Shown here: positions 21,083-31,897 of the stretch, one piece after another
Position numbering within the stretch: position 1 is the first letter of the stretch
Layout: every line of letters begins with the position of its first letter
Assembly (NCBI GenBank): GCA_947652115.1
Contig: OX393563.1
Span: 1,230,016 to 1,294,015 of the forward strand
Direction of reading: 5' to 3'
DNA length: 64,000 nt
From: Blastomussa wellsi
Taxonomy: Eukaryota > Cnidaria > Anthozoa > Scleractinia > Plerogyridae
Notes under the pieces: model-generated
The model's database searches: none
What the model saw: the letters and a program-made list of their open reading frames with translations, nothing else
Told to the model about the DNA's origin: nothing
Program-made: the position numbers and the translations under genes

Positions 21083-22372
21083 TTTTCATCTATTCGAAGA
21101 GATGATTATCACTTCCTGTCGCTTTCTTGAAAATATAAAGGTTAATTATTCGTTACAACGATGACCTGAGATGTAGCGCAATTTGATCCCTGGGATTGAT
21201 GTACAATTCGCCTGTCAGAAAAACGTAAGCTGTTCAGCGGGGAAAAGGTGAGCATATAGTTTTGTTTAAACTTGAAATTCGCTGTAGGACTACCCTTTGG
21301 CACCCAGGGTACTGTAGGAAGAAAAACGCCACAAAATTTTCTCGTCATCCAGCAATTTTATAGATGTACTCAAGACATCGATATGTTTTTCCAAACTACA
21401 TAGAAATTCCTTTATTGCGGGGAGTCTGCGTGATCGCAAGCGATCGCTGTAGCAGTATAAACCTGCACGTAAAAATCGTTTAATACGAAAACGTGTACTT
21501 TTTCTGGCGCTTGCGTGAACGGTAGCATACGTGCAGGAAATAAGAGAAATATTTCTTCGCGCTATATAGTAAGTACCATCTCAGCTGCAGTCATGGTTTC
21601 GTTTACCGATCAATAATTCAACGAGATTCATTGTTTTCGTTTGTAAAGAATTAGGGCTTTGAAAGTTGTCATGATTGTATAAACTTGCTCACTGTTTTGA
21701 AGTCGTGCAGTTTGGCAGTGTACACAGTTTTGACAGGAGTTTATTTAATATTCGAATGAGATTTCTTGATTTTGATTTGGAAATATTAAAATTTCACACG
21801 CAAAATCATCAGTATTTGTTTGAGAAAGGCAAAGAAATCGTCTGCCAAAACATTTTTCTAAAATCTACATGATTTATTTGCAAAATCCTATAAGGACATC
21901 TAGCAAATTCCAGTGCAAAGTGCAAGAGTAAAAATGAATAAATAAATATGTGCAAATAAGGTAATAGATAATTGTGGTATAATAAACAATGATGGAATCA
22001 ATTTGTACCTTTTGAGAAGACTTTGATGTGAAGTGTTCTGCAAATTCACTCTAAAAACTCTAACTTAACTAAATTGAACTATTCAAACTCTGTCATACTC
22101 AATGAAGTGCAATTGGACATTCCATTACCTTTAAATGCGTAATTTTTTTATGAGTTCGAAATGTGTTCAATTACCGAACACAATCGAATCAAATTGATTG
22201 AGTCCTGTTAAGTTTGATTAAGTTTGATTAATCAAATGTTTGATTTGGTTTGATTATAGTTATGTCTGCCTTTACTCACCGAACAGGTCTGGTGCACATT
22301 ATTTCGATTAATATAAAACACAATCAAGAGTTTGCGACAGCTTAATTGGGACAAGTGTACTGCATTACAGGA
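21083..22372. other. Intergenic region without a recognised gene
   Basis: AT-rich sequence between the Merlin array and the next plus-strand gene. Short open frames (21142-21348 minus, 21675-21872 plus) have no recognisable features. A short run of repeated tttgatta words lies near 22195-22255. The promoter of the downstream membrane-protein gene should lie near the right edge, but no clear motif was seen. Confidence 0.4.
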
Positions 22373-25211
22373 ATGTCCTCTCTGGAGTTTATTTTGTGCA
22401 TTCTCTTCTTCATGCAAGTGCGAACAGTCCTTCAGCATACTTCTGTTGAGGCAGCTGTTGTTAGCAACTGCATTAACTCTACCGGTACATCTAATTCCTG
22501 CAGTGACATCACCTATGAACAAGTCTATAACATCTTAGCAAAGTCAGAAAACAGTTTCAACATTGAGTCAGCTCTATACCCAGCCAAGAAGCCATCCTCT
22601 GTTCGCGTCTTTGTGAATGTGTATGGTCCTGGTAATAAAACAAAGAATTCAGTTCTTGCTGCAAATTACACTTGGACCATATCGTGCCTGTATGCTGCCC
22701 TTCCTGCCAAGGTTCTTGAAGTTTGGTCCTTGTGGTCAATCATGGTGACCAGGCGCACTGAACAGTTGAACATAACAGTTTCGCTTATCTGCTGTAATGT
22801 GTCACAAGGGAAATTAAAAGAGCACATTGAAGGAGCATTAGCAGTAGTAAGTTCTAAATCTAATCACTTATTGCCTTTGCATCAATTGTTCACTTGGCCT
22901 ACCCATAACCTCCTGCTGGAAGCAGATAAAAGGTCCATCCAAACCCATAGCAATTTTTAAGAAAAAACAGTCTTCAAACATTTTCTTTTTGTAATCATTT
23001 TAACCTAATTTTATATAGTAATTAGTTAATATTAAAGTGCACCTAACCCCAAAATATTTTTTTCGCTAAAATAAACCTTTGCACCAGTTCGAAAAGCATT
23101 GCACCTTTCGTTTCTCCTTTTTACCAAATTCTGACTTCTTATAGGATTCAAAAGTTACGAAAAACTGTACATCGTTTGTTCCACGACCGAGTCAGAAGGG
23201 GCGTGGGTCTATTCCTGATTTGACGTCACAAACTGATTTGCATGCATGTTTACAAAGACTTGATGCGATGCAAATCAGTTTGTGACGTCAAATCAGGAAT
23301 AGACCCACGCCCCTTCTGACTCGGTCGTGGAACGTATGATGTACAGTTTTTCGTAACCTTTGAATGCTATATATAGTCCGAATTTTGTAAAAGGGAGAAA
23401 CGAAAGGTGCAATGCGTTTGGAACTGGTGCAAAGGATTATTTTAGCGAAAAAAATATTTTGGGGTTAGGTGCACTTTAAATACTGTAGATAGATTTGTAA
23501 GCTAATCTGAGACTCACAGAATGATAATACTTTATGCATGGGTGTGAGGAAATAAGAAATTTATCTTCAAGTGAGTGAGCGTGAGTGAGTTGAACACAAG
23601 AAGAGAAATAATGATTATCATATCTCCAAGCAACCATTTTTATACAAAGGAATCTCAAATTAATTAATGTCACACAAAATGCTTTTTCGTGTGTTCGGGT
23701 CAAAATTTGGAATGGGATACCTGCAATTCTAAAAAAAAAGTGCAAAAAGATTTTTTAAAAAATCTCTAAAAGGAAAGTTATTTGAACTGATCCTTTATGT
23801 CCTCCTCTTAGTATAGTCTGATTCTCCTTTTCCCTCTTCATCTCGATCTTTTCAATTGTAATATTAATAATAATGAAAGTAACATACACTGTAATTTAAT
23901 TTTAATTAATTTTGTTGTATAGCTTAAATCTGCATTATTATGTAAAGCTAGATTTTCTGTTTTCCAGTGTGTTTGTAATTTATTGTGATTTCTCTATTAT
24001 GTTTCTTGTGCATATCTTGTCCCGCCTCATCTAGCTTTGCAGCTATTTGAGCTTGACAAGCCCTTCTAACGGACTTATAACATCTGTTAATAAATAGATT
24101 GTTATTGTTGTTGTATATTGCCGGTTACTCTGGTCACAGCAATCAACTTGCAACAAAACGGCTCAGCTGTCATAACTACCAGTACTCTCAGCCCAGTTGC
24201 TGACACCTACTTCAAAACATTTGGATTTATCCATTTGTAATACATTATGAAAGTACATGCAGCTGTCTATTTTCTGCTCCACAGCTTCAAGATCTGGCTG
24301 TGAATCCAAGTATACGAGATCCACGGCTAAATACTGCAGAATGCATCACAGAAGGCCACAAACCAGACATCATGGCTACAGGACGCAGTGGTCGCATAAT
24401 AACAATCTTGTGCTGTTCTTTTCTCTTTGCAGTATTTAGTGGACCATTGTTGACCTTTTCTGTATTGCACTACCGAAAAAATCGACCAAAGACTGAGAAG
24501 AGGACAATAGATTATTTATGTGGTGGTTTATTTGTAATATTTGTTTCATTATTAATTTGCAAAGAATGTTCTTTAGCCAAGGATGAAAATGTCCCGAAGT
24601 TTATTCACGCAGTATATCCAGTGATTGTGGGTGTAGGTATTGTAGTTGGTTCTCTTACCTGTACCTGCTGTCCCAGTGTAGAGTTGAAGACTGTTTTCTA
24701 CATGATATGCACAAACCTGGCAGCTTACCATTTTTGTTGGCTGTTGGTTGGTATTATGCTTAATCCAACATGGGGCCTTACTGCTTTGTTGATAGTTTGT
24801 CTTGTTGTTGGTGTCTATACCTATGCTGTATTCACCTATCTGTGTTCAAATTGGGATGATGATGCCAAAAAAGCTCCAGTTCACTCATCGCCAGATGACA
24901 ATAGCAAACATCCTGTGCAGTCTTTTTTCTCATGTTTGTCTGCATTTCTTGCTGTATGCTGCCTTATTACTGTGGTGATTCTTACCGGGCAGTCATATCA
25001 TGGAAGAGAAACCGCAGATGAGTTATTGAAAGATGGCGTGTTGTATTTAATCTCTGTATTATTTTCATGGCTGTACTTGAAGAATTTTGCTGCTACTAGA
25101 AATGCAACTGCCACATCTCCAAACACTGGTGGAGAAGAGGATGTTACTGCTCAAACAGAGTCAAGCATTCTATTGACCAGACTCTCTCAACCTAATCAAA
25201 CACAAACATAG
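22373..25211 (+). CDS. Secreted-ectodomain protein with seven hydrophobic segments, unknown family
   Basis: Two exons, 22373-22846 and 24285-25211, join in phase 0 and give 466 residues. The donor is GTA|GTAAGT and the acceptor TCCACAG. The start ATG at 22373 opens a hydrophobic signal-like segment (FILCILFFMQV). A cysteine-bearing ectodomain of about 190 residues follows, with N-glycosylation sequons (NST, NYT, NIT, NVS). Exon 2 then shows seven hydrophobic stretches, for example IITILCCSFLFAVFSG, PVIVGVGIVVGSLTC, LLIVCLVVGVYTYAVF and VLYLISVLFSWLYL. The polar C-terminal tail is rich in Thr and Glu. A signal peptide plus seven segments would place the C terminus inside, as in GPCRs, but I see no class A, B or adhesion GPCR motif. 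It may belong to a cnidarian-restricted family. An upstream non-coding exon is possible. Confidence 0.7.
23033..23478. repeat. 446-bp palindromic foldback element in an intron
   Basis: It begins taaagtgcacctaacccc and ends with the exact complement. The two arms of about 200 bases pair almost completely (for example gggcgtgggtctattcctga against its complement), with a loop of about 30 bases around 'ttacaaagacttgatgcg'. It lies in the intron of the 22.4-25.2 kb gene and would be transcribed as a long hairpin. Confidence 0.85.
23490..24118 (+). mobile_element. 3' fragment of a non-LTR retrotransposon (LINE)
   Basis: Broken coding remnants near 23690-23760 read like the end of a LINE ORF2 (GNGIPAILKKKCKKIF). 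They are followed by a 3' UTR containing 'gtaatttattgtgatttc' and 'tcttgtcccgcct', and a terminal ttg/tta-rich tail. The same 3' UTR occurs in reverse orientation at 51495-51662. The fragment is 5'-truncated, as is usual for LINE copies. Confidence 0.6.
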
Positions 25212-25411
25212 CGTGAGATTTTTATTTGAGGGTTTTTGAAGACATGGACCCTATTGTATCCCAAGTCGTCTGAAGATTTGGAAAGTCATTCCATACACCT
25301 CTCAAAGACTACCCAAAGAGTTTCCGGTCCCAGTCCTAGGATGTGTTTTGTCAAACAGAAAGTCATTGACATTTCACCCCGACTACCGGTACTTTAGATT
25401 ACTTTTTTGCA

Positions 25412-25730
25412 TTGCCTCAAGTTTACATATTTTTTAGAAATTGTTTAATAGGTGTGAGATATTGGTTCACATGCAGGTATAATGCCCAGGGGATACCTGC
25501 ATCATACATGGTGAGGGGAGGGGGTGGAGGATCCAATGTATTTTTTTGGGTTGAACATTTACACGCTTGGTATTTTTGTGGGACAAGAGATCTGACACAT
25601 TTTTTAGGTATTAAAAAATACGCATATTTCTTGGGTCACATCTCCGATGGAAATTTGTATTTTTTTGGGTAGGAAATTTTGATTCCAGGTAAAAGATTTC
25701 AGGCTTGTGTATTTTTTTGGGTTTGCAGTA
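25412..25730 (+). repeat. Region with recurrent gtatttttttgggt words
   Basis: Downstream of the membrane-protein gene, the word gta(t)nTTTTTGGG recurs at least four times (near 25538, 25570, 25660 and 25710), spaced irregularly by 30-90 bases. It gives open frames that are not convincing proteins. It may be 3' UTR or a decayed repeat. Confidence 0.35.
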
Positions 25731-26429
25731 TGAGGCTCTGTTCCGTTTCAGCTCACTTTTCACAACTTTCTCAACAGATTTTGTTTCATAGAAAAGTGGG
25801 GCCATTTTCTTATGTTTTTGGAACATTTTGGAACATTTTGCATTACATGCTGCTTCATTTTCATGGTCTATACTCTCGTGAACCATAGCTCTCGACCAAT
25901 CAGCATGCATAATAAAAAATCACACAAGTGTTGTTGTAAGGAGCACTTGAACTGTAACTTAGTAGTTTTGACTTTCCTAGTATTTTAAAGAAAGTATCCT
26001 TTTTTAATTGTTATTTTTTTAATTGTTGTTATGTATGATAATTAACAATTTTAAATTATGTAGTGTTTAAAAAAGTGTGCAAAGGGCGATTGACAATCTT
26101 AACACTATTTTGTACCTAAAAATGTATAATTTGTTGGCCAAAGGGCTCTATATCAGTGTTCTGTTAGCAGATAATGTACTGTGCTAACTTATTCATTCAA
26201 CAGTTTCATCATTCAGTTGTCACCGAATGATATTTTGATACCAAAACAAAACTTCATTGTCCTGTGTACATGACATATATTCAACAAATTTTATTTCAAC
26301 CAGATCTGTAGAGCTATGTTATCACCTACTTAAATGATATATTTTAGGTCTTTTATGCTATCCTATATAATATTAGGGTATGTGTGTTCAACTTATAACA
26401 GTCTACAATGTCAAAGGCTATAAATGTAT

Positions 26430-26600
26430 TAGTATCACCCAACTAGTGTTTAATTGGCTACGCTACTAGGACTATTGGTAATAGTCTTATAGTCATAATC
26501 GAGCGTGACGCTTTCTTTCGTTTTATTCCCAAATAAATATTCAACTTGCATTTGCTAACTTTATTACTGCCTTTTCTGTCCGACTAGTTGGGTGACACTA
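26430..26600. repeat. MITE with 18-bp terminal inverted repeats
   Basis: It begins tagtatcacccaactagt and ends actagttgggtgacacta, with a 135-base AT-rich body. It lies between the convergent membrane-protein and PHPT1 genes. No coding sequence is present. Confidence 0.65.
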
Positions 26601-26916
26601 GCCCTTGCGTGCTATGGGTCTAATTGTTAATTTGACAAAAAATTTTCGTGTCTAGAAACGAAAATACTGTAATAATTTTAAATTATTATAAATTACGTTC
26701 TGGTACTTTTTTTAGTAAAACAGTGTTAAAAACAGCAAACAACTGTTTCACACATTTATTATTTTACAAAAATCCAGTGCTCACTTGGCAAAGATTTTCG
26801 GTAAAACACAAAATCATTTGCAAGTTTAGAATTATTGGTAGTGACTATTAAAGTATGTTCTGTATTTATATCTCAGCAATAAATAAAGTCAGACTTCCAA
26901 AACAGCGAGCTGTATT

Positions 26917-29900
26917 TTAGTAGCCTTCATTGGAGAATGTAATACTTTCATAGTCTGGATAAGCCTTCTTAAGTATTTCCACTGTGATGGAGTGATCTGC
27001 TCGACCAAACCCCTGAAAACAAAATAAGTTACAATTTCAAGTCATTTGCGACCTTAGATTCTGAATATACATATTTATTATATAAAAAATTCAGTTATGT
27101 GGGGTGCATACTTTATAGTGGCAGGGTTTGTACAGGTCATGGAAAACCGGGAAAGTCATGGAATTCTAGAATTTCATTTTCCAGACCTGGAAAGTCATGG
27201 AATTTGAGTGTGGGTCATGGAAGTTATGGAAAATTATGTTATCCAAAAAGTACAAAATCAATTAGGTAGGTTTTTTTCGTGAAGAAAATAGTAAAAATGT
27301 ACCCAAAATGGAAGATGATTTCCTAGACAATGCTCAAATTTAGGTCATGTATGGTGGCCGACTGTTCTCACAGAAAAATTGGGCCAAATTCTAAAATATT
27401 CGAAGAAAAAGCGAAGAAAAAAACACTTTTTCGTTGAATAAATTTTTTTTCTGAAAAATAAAAAAAAATATATAAAAAAATAAAAGGGATATACTACAAA
27501 TGTTTTAAAATAAATTTAATTTTGGTTAAAAAAAATTGAAAAAAAAAATTAAGAAACATGTTTCGGAAATAAAAAAACAAAAATGAAAAAAAAAAAATTA
27601 AGAAACATGTTTCGGAAATGAAAAAACAAAAATGAAAAAAAAAATTAAGAAACATGTTTCGGAAATGAAAAAACAAACATGAAAAAAAAAATTAAGAAAA
27701 TAAAAAAAACACCAAGAATAAAATCAGAGTTTTGATTTCAATACCAAATACATTTGAATTTGAAAAACGCTGTGAGAACGACCGGCCGATCGTTCTCATA
27801 CAAAATTGTAATTGAAAACAAAATGTTTGATGACGGCCGAGTGTTCTCATAGCCCGCTATATCCATGATCAGCGGTCTTCTAATCAAAGATGGCGGAAAG
27901 GTCGATCCGAAGCAGTGACACACGAAGCAGATCTACGCTATGTTATGAAAAATCTCAGACGAAAGGAGATTCTGGACTTCAATTGTTCGTCGGGATTTTC
28001 TTGAACATGCTTAGAGTTTTGGAACTTTGAGCAGAAGACTGGTTCAAAAAGGCGTACCAGTGCAGTAAGACACGACTAAGAGGGTCTTCAAATTCTGCTT
28101 TGTGTGGTGTTGTCAAACCAAGTTTACCGGGAGTGGAGGGGTGCTCCCATATGAACAAAGGCGTACGAGGCGTCTGGGGGGCTGCAGCGCTCCCCAGTTT
28201 AAAACATTTTCGACATTTTTCGGGCAAAACGCATAGAATAGACCAATTCCAATATATTAAACTTCTAATATGGCGCCGAGGCTTAGGGGAATAAAACAAA
28301 AGAAATTATTTATTCATCCCTAAGCCTCGATGCAAAATCTTTTGTTTTATTCCCCCGAGCCTCGGTGACATGTTAGCGTCGCGCAGGCTTGTCAACAGTT
28401 TTACACTGTCACGTTGCCTGAACAAAACCATGTATTGGCAAACGTAACACGCAACATAGTCAACAGACGTGCGCGTGAAAATTTACAGCTTAATCGTGTG
28501 GTGCTAGAATGTCACATTGACGAATAAAGGAGATAGAAACCAAAACACTGAGCTCAAGAGAAAAAAGCTCGTCCGAGTTGATGCAAGAAACAACCTTGGC
28601 GACAGACAGCGTCTCTCTAAGACAAACTAATAGCCTTCAAGAAGTAAAGCTACAGCAGTATTTGGTTTAGTCGGACAAAGATAATTATCGTATCCGTGAT
28701 GAGACGCAACAATAACTTGCAATATGAAACAGCCAGGCCCGGCCCCACAATGTAGAATGCAAGTAAGATAAATCTCACGGTAAATCTCACACTTTGTCTT
28801 TCTAAAGCAAATTTAGAGAGCTAAAAGAAAGTCTCGCATTAGATATGATCCAAAATAAACTACATGTAACAGCAAATGATAAATTATAGAGGTGTCAGAC
28901 TCTACACGAAAGCGTCAGATAACAACGGAAATCATGCAGCCCAATGACCTCTTAACATTTTCTGTACAACGCTAAAACGGATCTATTCTTATTCATAGTC
29001 CTCCTCATGACACATAATTATTACCCTTAAGAAACAAGTGCGAAGCAAGAAAACGGTCGAAAGATCGAAATCGAAAAGGGAACGGCAAATCAGTACAAAT
29101 GTCACGGCACGTANNNNNNNNNNNNNNNNNNNNNNNNNNNNNNNNNNNNNNNNNNNNNNNNNNNNNNNNNNNNNNNNNNNNNNNNNNNNNNNNNNNNNNN
29201 NNNNNNNNNNNNNNNNNNNNNNNNNNNNNNNNNNNNNNNNNNNNNNNNNNNNNNNNNNNNNNNNNNNNNNNNNNNNNNNNNNNNNNNNNNNNNNNNNNNN
29301 NNNNNNNNNNNNNCTGGACTTCAATTGTTCGTCGGGATTTTCTTGAACATGCTTAGAGTTTTGGAACTTTGAGCAGAAGACTGGTTCAAAAAGGCGTACC
29401 AGTGCAGTAAGACACGACTAAGAGGGTCTTCAAATTCTGCTTTGTGTGGTGTTGTCAAACCAAGTTTACCGGGAGTGGAGGGGTGCTCCCATATGAACAA
29501 AGGCGTACGAGGCGTCTGGGGGGCTGCAGCGCTCCCCAGTTTAAAACATTTTCGACATTTTTCGGGCAAAACGCATAGAATAGACCAATTCCAATATATT
29601 AAACTTCTAATATGGCGCCGAGGCTTAGGGGAATAAAACAAAAGAAATTATTTATTCATCCCTAAGCCTCGATGCAAAATCTTTTGTTTTATTCCCCCGA
29701 GCCTCGGTGACATGTTAGCGTCGCGCAGGCTTGTCAACAGTTTAAAACTGTCACGTTGCCTGAACAAAACCATGTATTGGCAAACGTAACACGCAACATA
29801 GTCAACAGACGTGCGCGTGAAAATTTACAGCTTAATCGTGTGGTGCTAGAATGTCACATTGACGAATAAAGGAGATAGAAACCAAAACACTGAGCTCAAG

Positions 29901-31852
29901 AGAAAAAAGCTCGTCCGAGTTGATGCAAGAAACAACCTTGGCGACAGACAGCGTCTCTCTAAGACAAACTAATAGCCTTCAAGAAGTAAAGCTACAGCAG
30001 TATTTGGTTTAGTCGGACAAAGATAATTATCGTATCCGTGATGAGACGCAACAATAACTTGCAATATGAAACAGCCAGGCCCGGCCCCACAATGTAGAAT
30101 GCAAGTAAGATAAATCTCACGGTAAATCTCACACTTTGTCTTTCTAAAGCAAATTTAGAGAGCTAAAAGAAAGTCTCGCATTAGATATGATCCAAAATAA
30201 ACTACATGTAACAGCAAATGATAAATTATAGAGGTGTCAGACTCTACACGAAAGCGTCAGATAACAACGGAAATCATGCAGCCCAATGACCTCTTAACAT
30301 TTTCTGTACAACGCTAAAACGGATCTATTCTTATTCATAGTCCTCCTCATGACACATAATTATTACCCTTAAGAAACAAGTGCGAAGCAAGAAAACGGTC
30401 GAAAGATCGAAATCGAAAAGGGAACGGCAAATCAGTACAAATGTCACGGCACGTAGGAGTCGCGCAGGCTTGTCAACATTTTTACACTTTCCACTTCTTC
30501 GATCGATATCACCGAAAACTCCTAGCCTTCTTCTCAAATTTCCAAAACTCTAAGCATGTTCAAGAAAATCCCGACGAACAATTGAAGTCCAGAATCTCCT
30601 TTCGTCTGAGATTTTTCATAACATAGCGTAGATCTGCTTCGTGTGTCACTGCTTCGGATCGACCTTTCCGCCATCTTTGATTAGAAGACCGCTGATCATG
30701 GATATAGCGGGCTATGAGAACACTCGGCCGTCATCAAACATTTTGTTTTCAATTACAATTTTGTATGAGAACGATCGGCCGGTCGTTCTCACAGCGTTTT
30801 TCAAATTCAAATGTATTTGGTATTGAAATCAAAACTCTGATTTTATTCTTGGTGTTTTTTTTATTTTCTTAATTTTTTTTTTTTCATGTTTGTTTTTTCA
30901 TTTCCGAAACATGTTTCTTAATTTTTTTTTCATTTTTGTTTTTTCATTTCCGAAACATGTTTCTTAATTTTTTTTTTCATTTTTGTTTTTTCATTTCCGA
31001 AACATGTTTCTTAATTTTTTTTTTCAATTTTTTTTAACCAAAATTAAATTTATTTTAAAACATTTGTAGTATATCCCTTTTATTTTTTTATATATATTTT
31101 TTTATTTTTCAGAAAAAAAATTTATTCAACGAAAAAGTGTTTTTTTTTCTTCGAATATTTTAGAATTTGGCCCAATTTTTCTGTGAGAACAGTCGGCCAC
31201 CATAGTCATGGAAAACTTGGATAAGTCATGGAAAAGGTCATGGAAAGTCATGGAATTTCAAAACCTCAAAAGAGTACGAACCCTGAGTGTGGACTTCAGT
31301 CCCTGGGAACACCTTTGCAACTGAGCCACCCAGACTGACAAATACAACATTTCACAAAAATAATAGCAATGAAATGTCTGCATTTGATGTTATAATGTTG
31401 GCTAAGGACAGCGCGGACGATCACTCATTAAAAAGGTACAGTTACTGTAGCAATGCCGTCACTCATTTTTCAAGTTGGCGGGGAAAGTAAAAAAGAAGCC
31501 AGGGGATTTTCTTGTTTGACGCATTTTTCACTTACTAGTGTTTTGGTTTTGTTTCAAAGTAGCCGAGACTCAAACTTGTAGTAGCCGGGGGAATTCCCCG
31601 GCTCCTGGCCCTTAGCGACAGCCCTGAGTAGGGTAACCCTACTAACAAGCCAACACATTTTGGCTAGCGTATGTTGCCCTACCTAACAGGCCGGCAACAT
31701 TTTTCATCTTACTAACTGGCGTTTAGTGCAATTTGTTTTCATAAGTGTTGCATGAAATGCAGTCAGTCCAAGTCTGTGGTGCATCCACGTTTTTCCCAAA
31801 AGAATGTTATTTCATCAGTGGTTTTGGCTTTGTCAAAGCAGTTAATTAGTAG

Positions 31853-31897
<45 letters not shown>

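Larger units (their letters stand above)
27352..31202. mobile_element. Foldback DNA transposon with arms of about 670 bp
   Basis: The left arm 27352-28023 and right arm 30541-31202 are long inverted repeats starting tggtggccgactgttctcac. Each arm contains a minisatellite of about 47 bases (three copies around 'aagaaacatgtttcggaaat' at 27545-27700 and mirrored at 30880-31020). TA dinucleotides flank both ends, suggesting a TA target. The interior has no transposase frame. The apparent length is inflated by an assembly duplication around the gap; the collapsed element would be near 2.5 kb. Confidence 0.75.
27122..31285. mobile_element. hAT-like repeat split by a foldback element
   Basis: The left end CAGGGTTTGTAC and right end GTACGAACCCTG are inverted repeats of 12 bases, with CAGGG termini as in hAT elements. 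The body has many gtcatggaa words on both sides (27140-27340 and 31205-31260). It is interrupted by the foldback element at 27352-31202. The flanking octamers do not match cleanly, so the target duplication is decayed or mis-set. Confidence 0.5.

Noticed and set aside
24156..24233. Extra coding exon of the seven-segment membrane protein (INLQQNGSAVITTSTL...)
   Set aside because: The stretch is open and follows an acceptor-like site, but no phase lets it join both flanking exons without a stop. It could be an alternative or ancestral exon.
27494..27676. Phe-rich minus-strand ORF
   Set aside because: It is a translation of the A-rich minisatellite in the foldback arm.
27979..29641. Two identical 106-residue minus-strand ORFs as a duplicated gene
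   Set aside because: They lie in the gap-edge duplication inside a transposon; no domain or splice evidence.
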